Shown here: positions 8,003 through 17,330 of the stretch, piece by piece
Layout of the letters: the number at the start of each line of letters is the position of its first letter
How positions within the stretch are numbered: the stretch's first letter is position 1
Origin: Candidatus Rhodoferax odensensis
GTDB lineage: Bacteria > Pseudomonadota > Gammaproteobacteria > Burkholderiales > Burkholderiaceae_C
Length of the DNA: 64,000 nucleotides
Assembly (NCBI GenBank): GCA_016718405.1
Contig: JADKDJ010000008.1
Span: 200,323-264,322, forward strand
Reading direction: 5' to 3'
Made by a program: the position numbers and the translations under genes
Notes under the pieces: generated by a model
Told to the model about the DNA's origin: nothing
The model's database searches: none
Seen by the model: the letters and a program-made list of their open reading frames with translations, nothing else

Positions 8003-8779
8003 TTAGAGCCAACTCGGCTTGCGCTTCTGCAAAAAGGACTGCACCCCCTCCTTGCCCTCTGCACTGGCCCGGATGTCGGCAATACCTTCGACCGTGCGGG
8101 CAATCAGGGCCGCGTCGATGTCTCGCCCGGCAACGTCCTGCACCAAGACCTTGCCGGCACGTACCGCGTTGGGGCTGGCACTGACCAGCGCCTTGAGTAA
8201 CTCGTCCACCTTGGCGTCCAACGCGTCGGCCGTCACGACCTCGTGCACGAAGCCAATGCGCAGCGCCTCGGCCGCGTTGAAGCGTTCGGCCGTCAAGAAG
8301 TAGCGGTGCGCGGCGCGTGCGCCCATGGCGCGGATCACGTAGGGGCCGATGGTGGCGGGAATCAGCCCCAACTTCACTTCGCTCAGGCAGTAGCCAGCCG
8401 TATCGACACTGACCGCCATGTCGCAGGCCGCCACCAGCCCCATGCCGCCGGCAAACACATCCCCCTGCACCCGCGCCAACGTGGGCTTGGGGCAGGTGTA
8501 GATCACGCGCAGCATCTCAGCAAGCTTGCCCGCGTCGGCCAGGTTCTCCGCGCGGGTGTAGTCCGCCATGCGGCGCATCCAGTTCAGGTCGGCACCCGCA
8601 CAAAAGGCCGGGCCTTCGGCGGCCAGCACGACGGCGCGCACGTCATCCAACCCGGCGGCCTGCGCGAACGCCTGAGTGATCTCGGCGATGACCTCGTCAT
8701 TGAAGGCGTTGCGCACCTCCGGGCGACTGAGCGTGATGGTCAGGACCCGGTCCTGTTTGGCAATGTGCAGGGCGGCCAT
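8003..8779 (-). CDS. liuC: enoyl-CoA hydratase, probably 3-methylglutaconyl-CoA hydratase
   Basis: A 258-residue crotonase-fold enzyme. The oxyanion-hole segments are visible (AAEGPAFCAGADLNWM and VFAGGMGLVAACDMAVS), as is the EVKLGLIPATIGPYV stretch carrying the catalytic Glu region. Its place between liuB and liuD indicates that it hydrates 3-methylglutaconyl-CoA to HMG-CoA in leucine breakdown. Its start is 3 bases after the liuB stop, which suggests coupled translation. A general enoyl-CoA hydratase is the alternative reading; operon context favours the specific one. Confidence 0.9.
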   Translation of the reverse strand: MAALHIAKQDRVLTITLSRPEVRNAFNDEVIAEITQAFAQAAGLDDVRAVVLAAEGPAFCAGADLNWMRRMADYTRAENLADAGKLAEMLRVIYTCPKPTLARVQGDVFAGGMGLVAACDMAVSVDTAGYCLSEVKLGLIPATIGPYVIRAMGARAAHRYFLTAERFNAAEALRIGFVHEVVTADALDAKVDELLKALVSASPNAVRAGKVLVQDVAGRDIDAALIARTVEGIADIRASAEGKEGVQSFLQKRKPSWL

Positions 8780-8782
8780 GGC

Positions 8783-10406
8783 TTACATCCGGAACAAACC
8801 AAACTTGGTGTCCGGAATCGGCGCGTTCAGCGAAGCGCTCAATCCCAGGGCCAGCACACGCCGGGTGTCGGCCGGGTCGATCACGCCGTCGTCCCAGATG
8901 CGGGCGGTGGCGTAGTAGGGGTGGCCTTGCGACTCGTACTGGTTGCGGATCGGCGCCTTGAAGGCTTCTTCTTCTTCCATGCTCCAGGTGCCGCCCTTGG
9001 CCTCGATGCCATCACGCTTGACGGTGGACAACACGCTGGCGGCCTGCTCGCCACCCATCACCGAGATGCGCGCGTTGGGCCACATCCACAAAAAGCGCGG
9101 GCTGTAGGCGCGGCCACACATGCCGTAGTTGCCGGCGCCAAAACTGCCGCCGATGATGATGGTGAACTTGGGCACCTGCGCGGTGGCCACGGCGGTGACC
9201 ATCTTGGCACCGTTACGGGCGATGCCTTCGTTTTCGTACTTGCGTCCGACCATGAAGCCGGTGATGTTCTGCAAGAACACCAAAGGTATCTTGCGCTGGC
9301 AACACAGCTCGATGAAGTGCGCGCCCTTGAGGGCTGACTCGCCAAACAGAATGCCGTTGTTGGCGACGATGCCCACCGGCATGCCCTCGATGTGCGCAAA
9401 GCCGGTGATCAAGGTGGTGCCATACCGCGCCTTGAATTCGTCGAACTCGCTGCCGTCCACAATGCGCGCAATGATCTCGCGCACGTCAAACGGTTTGCGG
9501 GTGTCGGTGGGGATCACGCCATACAACTCTTCCGCGGGGAACTTGGGCGCCACCACCGGTCGCATGGCCAGGCTGAGCGGCTTGTGGTGGTTGAGCTTGC
9601 TGACCGCACTGCGCGCCAGCGCCAGCGCGTGCAAATCGTTCTGAGCCAGATGATCGGCCACACCCGACAGGCGGGTGTGCACGTCGCCACCGCCCAGGTC
9701 TTCAGCGGTCACCACCTCACCGGTGGCGGCCTTGACCAATGGCGGGCCGCCTAAAAAGATGGTGCCCTGGTTCTTGACGATGATGGTCTCGTCGCTCATG
9801 GCCGGCACGTAGGCGCCACCGGCGGTGCACGAGCCCATCACCACGGCGAGCTGCGAAATGCCCTGCGCGCTCATGTTGGCCTGGTTGAAGAAGATGCGGC
9901 CAAAGTGTTCGCGGTCGGGAAACACCTCGTCTTGCGTGGGCAGGTTGGCGCCGCCAGAATCCACCAGGTAGATGCAGGTCAGGCGGTTCTGCGCCGCGAT
10001 CTCCTGGGCGCGCAAGTGCTTCTTGACCGTGAGCGGAAAGTAGGAGCCGCCTTTGACGGTGGCGTCGTTGCAGACAATCATGCAGTCCACGCCGCTGACA
10101 CGCGGCCAATGCCCGCCACCACGCCGGCGCTGGGGCGCTGTCGGAGCCATCGCGCTCCAGGTACACGCCCATGCCGGCCAAGGGCGCAATTTCCAGGAAC
10201 GGCGTGCCGGGGTCCAGCAGCAGTTGCACCCGGTCGCGCGGCAGCAGCTTGCCGCGCGCGGTGTGTTTGGCGCGCGCCGCCTCGCCGCCACCCAGAGCGG
10301 CCTTGGCCAACTGCTGGTTGAGGTCATCCACCAGGGTGCGCATGGCCAGCGCGTTGGCCTGGAAATCCGCCGAGCGGGCGTTGAGTTTGGTATCAAGAAT
10401 GGTCAT
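8783..10406 (-). CDS. liuB: methylcrotonyl-CoA carboxylase carboxyltransferase (beta) subunit, frameshifted
   Basis: A carboxyltransferase of about 540 residues that moves CO2 from biotin on LiuD to 3-methylcrotonyl-CoA. The N-terminal part (from ATG 10406, MTILDTKLNARSADF) and the C-terminal part (GRVSGVDCMIVCNDATVKGG onward, through GGSFGAGNYGMCGRAYSPRF) lie in different frames. Between them the conserved AGVVAGIGRV can only be read in the third frame, so there are two indels: one in a run of four G on the plus strand (10132-10135, probably one base lost) and one near 10097-10102 (probably two extra bases). Otherwise the sequence is well conserved. It starts 17 bases after the acyl-CoA synthetase gene. 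Either a recent inactivation or a sequence error. Confidence 0.85.
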
Positions 10407-10422
10407 GGGAGCGTCTCGCTGT

Positions 10423-12162
10423 TCAGGCTGTTTTGTCTTCTTGCAGACCCAGTTGTTGTTTCATTTCATCACGAATCTTGAACTTCTGAATCTTGCCGGT
10501 GACGGTCATCGGGAACTGCTGCACGAAGCGAATGTAGCGAGGCACCTTGTAGTGCGCAATCTGCCCTTGGCAGAAGGTCTTGATATCGTCCTCGGTCACG
10601 GTCTGGCCGGCGCGCAGAATAATCCAGGCGCACAGCTCTTCGCCGTATTTGGCGTCCGGGATGCCCACCACCTGCACATCCTGCACCTGGGGATGGCGGT
10701 ACAGAAATTCTTCGATCTCGCGCGGGTAGATGTTCTCGCCACCGCGGATCACCATGTCCTTGATGCGTCCCACGATGTTGACGTAGCCCTGCGCGTCCAT
10801 CGTGGCCAAGTCGCCGGTGTGCATCCAACCCTCCGCGTCGATCGCCTCGGCGGTCTTGTCGGGGTCACCCCAGTAGCCGTGCATCACCGAGTAGCCACGG
10901 GTGCATAGCTCGCCGGCCAGGCCGGGCGCCATGATCGCGCCGGACTCGGCGTCGATCACCTTTACCTGCAAGTGCGGCTGGACCTGTCCGACAGTGGCCA
11001 CGCGCCGCGCCAGCGGTGTGTCGGCGCCGCTCTGGCAACTCACCGGGCTGGTTTCCGTCATGCCATAGGCAATGGTCACCTCTGCCATGTGCATTTGGTT
11101 CACCACCCGCTTCATCACTTCGATCGGGCAGGGCGAGCCGGCCATGATGCCGGTGCGCAGACTCGACAGATCGAACTCAGCAAAGCGTGGATGGTCCAGC
11201 TCGGCAATGAACATGGTGGGCACGCCGTGCAGCGCGGTGCAGCGCTCGTCCTGCACGGTTTGCAGCACGCTCAGGGCGTCAAAGCCGTCACTCGGGTAGA
11301 CCATGGTGGCGCCGTGGGTGAGGCAGCCCAGGTTGCCCAGCACCATGCCGAAGCAGTGGTACAGCGGCACCGGAATGCACAAGCGATCGGCCGCCGTGAG
11401 GCGCATCGCCTCGCCAACGAAGAAACCGTTGTTCAAAATGTTGCGGTGTGTCAGCGTGGCACCCTTGGGGTAGCCGGTGGTGCCACTGGTGAACTGAATG
11501 TTGATCGGCTGATCGGCATGCAGTGTGGGTGCAATCGCAGCCAGGCGCGGATCATCCGCCCGGCCCGATGCCAACAGCGCGGAGAAACGCATCAGCCCCG
11601 GCCCTTCGTCGGCCGATCCGGGCTCGTCCAGCCACACGACGTTGCGCAAGGACGGCAGGCGCCGCGCCTGCAGGGCACCCGCTTGAGCGGTGTCGAGTTC
11701 GGGCGCCAGTTCGCGCAGCATGCCCAGGTAGTCGCTGGTCTTGAAGCGCGGCATGGTGATCAACGCCTTGCAGGCCACCTTGTTGAGCGCATAGTCCAGC
11801 TCCGCCGTGCGGTAGGCCGGGTTGATGTTGACCAGAATCAGGCCGACCTTGGCGGTGGCCAGTTGCATCAGCAACCACTGGCTGCAGTTGTGCGCCCAGA
11901 TGCCCACCCGATCGCCCGGCTCCAGTCCCAGCCCGAGCAGGCCACTGGCCAGTTGGTGGGTGGCGTGCTGCAATTGCCCATAGGTGTAGCGCTGGCCTTG
12001 GTGCACGCTGACCAGCGCTTCGTGCTCGGGCAGGCGCGCCGCCACGGCATCGAAGTAGTCCCCCAGCGTCTGCTCAATCAACGGGGTGTCGGTTGCCCCG
12101 CTGGACAAGCTGTGGGTCAATTCAACGGCGCCGACGGCGCTTTCGATCAGTGGGGAAGGCAT
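10423..12162 (-). CDS. AMP-dependent acyl-CoA synthetase
   Basis: An adenylate-forming ligase of about 579 residues that activates a carboxylic acid to its CoA ester. The phosphate-binding loop FTSGTTGYPKG, the YGMTETSPV motif, the TGDLATMD hinge and the C-terminal catalytic Lys region (MTVTGKIQKFKIR) are all visible. As first gene of the liu operon it probably activates isovalerate or another short/medium branched acid. The start MPSPLIESAV at 12162 was preferred over ATG 12216 because family members begin shortly before the SLSSGATDTPLIEQTLGD stretch. It is divergent from the AraC regulator gene across about 190 bases. Confidence 0.9.
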   Translation of the reverse strand: MPSPLIESAVGAVELTHSLSSGATDTPLIEQTLGDYFDAVAARLPEHEALVSVHQGQRYTYGQLQHATHQLASGLLGLGLEPGDRVGIWAHNCSQWLLMQLATAKVGLILVNINPAYRTAELDYALNKVACKALITMPRFKTSDYLGMLRELAPELDTAQAGALQARRLPSLRNVVWLDEPGSADEGPGLMRFSALLASGRADDPRLAAIAPTLHADQPINIQFTSGTTGYPKGATLTHRNILNNGFFVGEAMRLTAADRLCIPVPLYHCFGMVLGNLGCLTHGATMVYPSDGFDALSVLQTVQDERCTALHGVPTMFIAELDHPRFAEFDLSSLRTGIMAGSPCPIEVMKRVVNQMHMAEVTIAYGMTETSPVSCQSGADTPLARRVATVGQVQPHLQVKVIDAESGAIMAPGLAGELCTRGYSVMHGYWGDPDKTAEAIDAEGWMHTGDLATMDAQGYVNIVGRIKDMVIRGGENIYPREIEEFLYRHPQVQDVQVVGIPDAKYGEELCAWIILRAGQTVTEDDIKTFCQGQIAHYKVPRYIRFVQQFPMTVTGKIQKFKIRDEMKQQLGLQEDKTA

Positions 12163-12351
12163 GGCCACGCTCTCCTGGATGGGCGGCGCAACAACGGCCC
12201 CCGATGCGCCAAGCATAGGCCACAGCCGCCTGCTGGCGCTGCCAGCAAGGTTGCAAATTGTGCCAAACTCCGGTCACCCTGTTTCCAACAACACCATGCC
12301 CGCCCGGCGCCGACCTCCCCTCCACCCGTCGTGGTAGCCAGCACCACGGCG

Positions 12352-13350
12352 ATGACACCCATCGCCTTTGTACAGGCGATCGTCGCGGCCTACCGACGCT
12401 ACGGCCGCGATCCCACTGCCGCCCTGGATCGGGCACAGATTGCGCCAGCACTGCTGCGCGACCCGCGGGCACGCATCACCGCCATGCAGATGGAGCTGAT
12501 CTCCGGAACGGCGATGCAGGAACTCGATGACGAGGCGCTGGGCTGGTTCTCACGGCGCTTGCCCTGGGGCAGCTACGGCATGTTGGCGCGCGCCTCGCTG
12601 AGCGCGCCCAACCTCGGCGTAGCTCTAAAACGCTGGTGTCGTCATCACGGTCTGATTGCCGACGACATCACCCTGACGCTCAACCTCAGCCAGGACAGCG
12701 CCACGCTCTGCATCACCGAGCAGCGCGACCTGGGGCCGCTGCGCGAGTTCTGCCTGGTCTCAGTGCTGCGCAATGTGTTGGGCCTGGCCTGCTGGCTGAT
12801 CGATTCACGCATTCCCCTGCAGGGCGCCCAGTTCGCCTTCGCCGCGCCCGCACACCAGAGCGTCTACCCCGTGCTGTTTACCGGCCCAAGCCAGTTTGGA
12901 ACAAGTCCGACGTCGATCCGCTTCGACGCGCGCTACCTGGCCCTGCCGCTGCGGCGCGATGAGCGAGCCCTGCAACACATGCTGCAGCGGGCGCTGCCGC
13001 TGACGGTGCTGCAATACCGACGCGACCGGCTGCTGGTGCAGCGGGTGCGCCAGGCCTTGACCAATGAGTTGACCCAGGCGCACCACGCCGACGCGGTGGC
13101 GGCCCTGCTGCACCTGTCGGCGCGCACGCTGCACCGCCAGCTCAAGGAAGAAGGCGCCTCACTGCAAGCCCTGAAGGACGAAGTGCGGCTGGGCCGGGCC
13201 AGCGAGTTGCTGTTGCGCACCGAGCGCCCCATCAAACAGGTGGCGCAGGCGGCCGGATTTCGCAACGAAAAGAGCTTCATCCGCGCCTTCCGGACCTGGA
13301 CCGGGCAGTCCCCTACCGAATTCCGACGCGCCAGCGTGGCACTGGCCTGA
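12352..13350 (+). CDS. AraC-family transcriptional regulator
   Basis: A 332-residue regulator with an N-terminal arabinose-binding-like domain (about 20-210) and a C-terminal double helix-turn-helix (about 235-325). The second helix region, KQVAQAAGFRNEKSFIRAFRTWTGQSPTEFR, is typical. The ATG at 12352 was chosen over upstream in-frame starts because the reading frame before it is only the shadow of the acyl-CoA synthetase gene. It is divergent from the acyl-CoA synthetase/liu operon, so it is a candidate activator of that operon in response to an acid or acyl-CoA; this is inference from position only. Confidence 0.88.
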   Translation: MTPIAFVQAIVAAYRRYGRDPTAALDRAQIAPALLRDPRARITAMQMELISGTAMQELDDEALGWFSRRLPWGSYGMLARASLSAPNLGVALKRWCRHHGLIADDITLTLNLSQDSATLCITEQRDLGPLREFCLVSVLRNVLGLACWLIDSRIPLQGAQFAFAAPAHQSVYPVLFTGPSQFGTSPTSIRFDARYLALPLRRDERALQHMLQRALPLTVLQYRRDRLLVQRVRQALTNELTQAHHADAVAALLHLSARTLHRQLKEEGASLQALKDEVRLGRASELLLRTERPIKQVAQAAGFRNEKSFIRAFRTWTGQSPTEFRRASVALA

Positions 13351-13478
13351 ACGCCCGGCAGCGGGCTAGTGCAGTGTTGCGCACTTGATGGAATAAATCG
13401 AACCGGTGGATTTTTCTCCAAGGCTAGGCGCAAAACTAGGTTCGTGCAGCTCCCGTTGCCGGGTTGGCGCGTGTGCCT

Positions 13479-13552
13479 GCCGTGACGAGGCTGGCCGTGG
13501 CCCTCATGGTGCGGGTACGCACAAATCGGTCCCCGGCCAGCCTCGTCACGGC
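13479..13552. repeat. hairpin A: 19-bp perfect stem with 29-nt shared loop core
   Basis: The stem arms are 13479-13497 (GCCGTGACGAGGCTGGCCG) and 13534-13552 (its exact reverse complement). Between them are a three-base spacer, a 29-base core at 13501-13529 (from CCCTCATGG to CAAATCGG) and a four-base spacer. The core contains its own small palindrome, GTGCG-GGTA-CGCAC. The same core recurs, inverted, in hairpin B on an unrelated stem. Confidence 0.85.
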
Positions 13553-13618
13553 GAGTCGAAAAGGCATGGCGCGCGCAGGGTCATGAGCGCTCAATGCTGG
13601 CGGCAGCAGTAGTGGCGA

Positions 13619-13642
13619 CAATCCTGGTTTCAATCCTGGTTT
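13619..13642. repeat. tandem 12-base repeat, two copies
   Basis: CAATCCTGGTTT occurs twice head to tail, at 13619-13630 and 13631-13642, between the two hairpins. It is short, and no function is suggested. Confidence 0.7.
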
Positions 13643-13669
13643 TGAGGTAAGGCCGCACCAGATCCGCAA

Positions 13670-13751
13670 GCTCGCCGCGACGCCAGAGCCGGTAGCCCGA
13701 TTTGTGCGTACCCGCACCATGAGGGCTGCCGGCTCTGGCGTCGCGGCGAGC
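13670..13751. repeat. hairpin B: 23-bp perfect stem with the same 29-nt loop core, inverted
   Basis: The stem arms are 13670-13692 (starting GCTCGCCGCGACG) and 13729-13751 (exact reverse complement). The loop holds the 29-base core at 13697-13725 as the reverse complement of the core in hairpin A, with matching spacers of four and three bases. The stem shares no sequence with hairpin A. If both were on one transcript, the two loops could pair along their full length. Confidence 0.85.
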
Positions 13752-13923
13752 GTCCCGCAGGCAAAGTGCGACCCTGAACGAACTATCGGGCAGACTGGAT
13801 CGCACTTATTGGGTCAACTGGTAGCTTCGGAGATTTGTCTGTCACAGATCGTCGTGCGACTGCGCTTGACGGCTTGCCGGCAATCGACACGGTTATATGC
13901 TTCAGATAGCGCGCAACACTGCA

Positions 13924-14790
13924 CTAGCGCAGCAACACCTCCAGCCGCTGCAGCACCTCCGGCGCCATGGCCGCCGGCTGCGTGACCAGGGCCGACTGCA
14001 AGGCGGTGTGCGCGGCCGAGGCCGGCCGCTCGCGCCCCAGGATCGCGATGGCCGCCGCCGCAATCTGCTGCGCATGGCCGGCGTTCTTCATCAGGTTGGC
14101 GATGGCCGAGTCCGCCGTCACGTGCGCCTCACGCGGGTGCCAACAGTCGTAATCGGTCACCATCGCCAGGGTGGCGTAGGCCATCTGGGCTTCGCGCGCC
14201 AGCTTGGCCTCAGGCATGTTGGTCATGCCAATCACACTGGCACCCATGCTGCGGTACCAGTTGGACTCGGCCAGCGTGGAGAACTGCGGCCCCTCGATGC
14301 ACACATAGCTGCCGCCCCGGTGCAGCGCAATCTGCTCGCCCAGTCCAGCGTCGCGCACGGCGCGCGCCAGCACGTCGGACAAGGCCCCACACACTGGCTG
14401 GGCCAGCGAGACATGGGCCACCGCACCAGCGCCAAAGTAGGTACTGTCGCGCCGCCTGGTCAGGTCAATGAACTGGTCGGGCAGCACCATGTCCAGTGGC
14501 GCCAGTTCCTCGCGCAAGGAGCCCACGGCGGACATCGAAATCACGTACCGGACTCCCAACTGCTTGAGGGCGTACAGGTTAGCCCGGTAGGGCACCTCGG
14601 ACGGAATCAGCCGATGGCCACGCCCGTGGCGCGCCAAGAACACCACCGCCACGCCATGCAGCGTGCCCGTCACCAGCACGTCCGACGGCTTGCCGTAGGG
14701 GGTGCTGAGGTCCAACTCTTGCGCGTCCTGCAAGGCGTCCATCTGGTACAGGCCACTGCCACCGATCACGCCAACGAGGGCTTGCTGCAT
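13924..14790 (-). CDS. mtnP: S-methyl-5'-thioadenosine phosphorylase
   Basis: A 288-residue purine nucleoside phosphorylase-family enzyme that cleaves 5'-methylthioadenosine with phosphate in methionine salvage. Visible are the phosphate-binding LARHGRGHRLIPSEVPYRANL, the substrate motif ISMSAVGSLREE, and YVCIEGPQFSTLAESNWYRSMGASVIGMTNMPEAKLAREA, in which the Met-Thr-Asn-Met segment contacts the base and ribose. Length and start (MQQALVGVIGGSGLY) are typical. The last codons and the stop overlap an 18-base inverted repeat. It appears to be monocistronic, with AraC convergent on one side and a flavoprotein gene divergent on the other. Confidence 0.93.
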   Translation of the reverse strand: MQQALVGVIGGSGLYQMDALQDAQELDLSTPYGKPSDVLVTGTLHGVAVVFLARHGRGHRLIPSEVPYRANLYALKQLGVRYVISMSAVGSLREELAPLDMVLPDQFIDLTRRRDSTYFGAGAVAHVSLAQPVCGALSDVLARAVRDAGLGEQIALHRGGSYVCIEGPQFSTLAESNWYRSMGASVIGMTNMPEAKLAREAQMAYATLAMVTDYDCWHPREAHVTADSAIANLMKNAGHAQQIAAAAIAILGRERPASAAHTALQSALVTQPAAMAPEVLQRLEVLLR

Positions 14791-14916
14791 GATTGAGTCC
14801 TTTCAAGTGTCTAAATGAGTCCGCGCCAGTGTAATGAATCCGCCCGTGGCGCGACATGAAGAAACCAGCTTTCAGTTGCTGCCGAACTTGACGTTTCTCA
14901 CAACACCGTTGAACGC

Positions 14917-16023
14917 ATGAAGAAACTCGTCTTGGTTGGAGGCGGACACGCTCAGTTGTCGGTATTGCGCAGCTTGGCCACAGCCCGTCTTCAGAGTGTG
15001 GAGGCCACGTTGATCACCCCGTCGGAACACCAGAACTACTCCGGCATGTTGCCGGGCTGGATGGCGGGCCACTACACCCAGGAACAGTGCCGCATTGACC
15101 TGCGTCCACTGGTGCGAGCCGCCAAGGTGAAGCTGGTGCTGGACCGTGTCACCAGCCTGGACACCCACCAACGCTGCGTGACATTGGCCGATGGACAGCG
15201 CGTGAACTACGACGTGTTGTCACTCGACATCGGCAGCGAGACCGCCAGCCTCTCACTGGCCGCGCTGGGCGAGAAACTGCTGCCGATCAAACCTCTGGAC
15301 GCCTTTTTTGCCGCCTGGCCAACAGTACTGGCCCGCGTCCGGGCGCAACCGGGCTTGCGCCTGGTCGTGGTGGGCGCGGGCGCAGCCGGGGTGGAGGTCG
15401 CGCTGGCCGCACGCTTTGCCTTCAGCCGGGCCAAGCTGAACGTCAAGGTCGCCTTGGTCGTGGGCAGCGCCGGCCTGTTACCGGGCCACGCGGCGGCGGT
15501 GCAGCAACGGGTGCGTCGGCTCGCAGAGCGTTTCGGTGTTGTGCTGCATCAAGCACACGCACAGGCGCTGGCCACGCCGCGCGGCCTGACCCTGTCGGAC
15601 GGTCAGGAGCTGGTCGCCGACTGCGTGATTGCCGCCACGGGCGCACGTGCAGCACCCTGGCTGGCTGGCACCGGCCTGACGCTCGACGACGCCGGCTACG
15701 TGCTGGTGGATGCACACCATCGCAGCCTCTCTCATCCAAACGTATTCGCCGCTGGTGACACCTGCGCCCGCCAGGACGTGGCCATGGCGCGCTCGGGCGT
15801 GCACGCCGTTTTTGCCGGCCCGGTGCTGGCACACAACCTGCTGGCCACCTTGAGCGGGCAGCCGCTGCATACCTACCAACCCAAGCCACGCCCGCTGTAC
15901 CTGCTGGCCTGCGGGCCGCGCTACGCCGTCGCGTCCTGGGGCGACTGGTCGGCGCAGGGGGCTTGGGTCTGGTACTGGAAGAACTGGATTGATCGGCGCT
16001 TCATGCGGCGGTTTTCGGCGTAG
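14917..16023 (+). CDS. NDH-2-like FAD/NAD(P)-dependent oxidoreductase
   Basis: A 368-residue pyridine nucleotide-disulfide oxidoreductase-fold protein. The FAD site LVGGGHAQLSVLRSL is at the N-terminus, a second nucleotide-binding motif VVVGAGAAGVEVAL is near residue 150, and the flavin-contacting NVFAAGDTC is near residue 278. It resembles the family found N-terminally fused to selenophosphate synthetase (SelD) in some bacteria and also type II NADH dehydrogenases. Here it stands alone, and no selD or selenium gene is nearby. A C-terminal stretch rich in Trp and basic residues (WVWYWKNWIDRRFMRR) could associate with the membrane. The electron acceptor is unknown. Confidence 0.8.
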   Translation: MKKLVLVGGGHAQLSVLRSLATARLQSVEATLITPSEHQNYSGMLPGWMAGHYTQEQCRIDLRPLVRAAKVKLVLDRVTSLDTHQRCVTLADGQRVNYDVLSLDIGSETASLSLAALGEKLLPIKPLDAFFAAWPTVLARVRAQPGLRLVVVGAGAAGVEVALAARFAFSRAKLNVKVALVVGSAGLLPGHAAAVQQRVRRLAERFGVVLHQAHAQALATPRGLTLSDGQELVADCVIAATGARAAPWLAGTGLTLDDAGYVLVDAHHRSLSHPNVFAAGDTCARQDVAMARSGVHAVFAGPVLAHNLLATLSGQPLHTYQPKPRPLYLLACGPRYAVASWGDWSAQGAWVWYWKNWIDRRFMRRFSA

Positions 16024-16258
16024 CGCCTATCCAACTTGCGCCACCGCGAATCCAGGCTGCGGACACTTGACGCCACGGCACAGTGACTGAGATTCCCTTG
16101 CATGACGCCGATTGGCAAAGCCCCAGGCGATCCAGAAGCAAAGCACCGCCAAGTGCAATGCAGAGGATCGCATACTGGCTTGACTGCACGCAGTCGTTCC
16201 GAACCTCCCAAGTGAAGAAGTAACAGTATGTGACTGCCGCTTTGGAGACGATGGCTGC

Positions 16259-17330
16259 ATGGACAATCAATGCTCGAAACCGCAAAGCGGCCAAACTCAG
16301 CTTGATACACAACAACCAGCGAACCACTTGCTCATGCCTACTGCCTACGTCTTAAGCGCACCGGTCGGCCCTGCCCAACTGAACAGGCCTGACGATATCG
16401 CACTGATACGTCGCCTGCTCAACAACTTCATCAAGTTGGGTCTGCTGCCAAACTCAACTCTGCTCAACGAGACGGGACACTGGGACAACACAATGGCAGC
16501 AGCCCTCAAGACGATCGAGAACAGTTACTTCTATGGCAGCGCCGACCCAAACAACAAACTCGAAAACAACGACACACTGTTCAACTTCTTGTGCAATGCG
16601 GACAGCACTCAGAAGGAAATCGCATCCACGCTATCAGCGGAGTCATATCAACTCGCCGCTGCGATGGTTCCGGGCGGCGCGGATTGGACCAAGCGCTTGG
16701 TCATCAAGACCACCGTAACTGTCAACGGAAAACCCAAGGTCAAGAAGCAGATTCAGAGCGAGTTGGTACGCGGCAACATCCGGATCTATCTGCCGCTGAT
16801 ACTGCAGGCATTGCGCGACAAGCAACTCAACGACACCGACATGATCATGATGGCAATTGGCACGGTGCGCGCCGAGGCATCGGGATTCGCCGATTGACGA
16901 AGGCATCCCAAGTACAACACCTGGCAAAGGCACAGCCGGTCGCCACGGGTTCGACCTGTACGACTTGCGCGATGACATCGGCAACGCTGAAGTCGGCGAC
17001 GGTGCGCTGTACAAAGGTCGTGGATTTGTGCAACTCACGGGCAGTCCAACTATATTTCGATTGGCGCGAAACTTGGAGTCAATCTGCGCGACAACCCTGA
17101 CCTCGCCAATGACCCGCAAACAGCTGCGAAGATACTGGCAGAGTCCAGAAGCCGCCATCCGCACGGCGCTAATGACCAACAACCTCGCCCTCGCACGCAA
17201 GAAGGTGAACGGCGGCAGCCACGGCCTGCACGAATTCACCCAATCGTTCGCAGCAGGAAGAAAATACCTCGGGATCGTCGTGCCGCAGAAGGCGAAAGCC
17301 GCAACCAACGTCAAGGTCACACGAAAGTGA
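16259..17330 (+). pseudogene. GH19-type chitinase/peptidoglycan hydrolase, broken by frameshifts
   Basis: Read across three frames, this locus encodes a hydrolase of about 350 residues. The N-terminal part (from 16259, or ATG 16334 MPTAYVLSAPVGP) has a peptidoglycan-binding-like stretch, NRPDDIALIRRLLNNF. The C-terminal part is GH19/lysozyme-like, with FDLYDLRDDIGN, GDGALYKGRGFVQLTG, SNYISIGAKLGVNLRDNPDLAN and then AAIRTALMTNNLALARKKVNGG. Frame changes are needed near 16888, 17042 and 17142. Base composition is lower in GC than in neighbouring genes, which suggests acquisition. Its stop overlaps the start of a small secreted protein gene. Such hydrolase plus periplasmic partner pairs are typical of antibacterial effectors with immunity proteins; that role is inferred. 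Confidence 0.75.

Larger units (their letters stand above)
13365..13928. repeat. 18-bp perfect inverted repeat bounding a 564-base intergenic block
   Basis: GCTAGTGCAGTGTTGCGC at 13365-13382 is repeated as its exact reverse complement at 13911-13928. The left copy starts 14 bases after the AraC stop; the right copy includes the mtnP stop codon (CTA at 13924-13926 on the plus strand). The enclosed block has no credible gene: it holds two unusual hairpins, a tandem 12-base repeat and about 160 bases of ordinary-looking sequence. The ends look like terminal inverted repeats of a small element that settled between convergent genes, or like remnants of an inverted duplication. Confidence 0.6.

Noticed and set aside
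13753..13910. 43-codon stretch resembling coding sequence (WIALIGSTGSFGDLSV...)
   Set aside because: No start codon or ribosome site and stops at both ends; not recognisable as a family fragment.
16001..16327. 108-codon minus-strand frame with hydrophobic stretches
   Set aside because: It overlaps the ends of two plus-strand genes, has no ribosome site, and no family is recognised.
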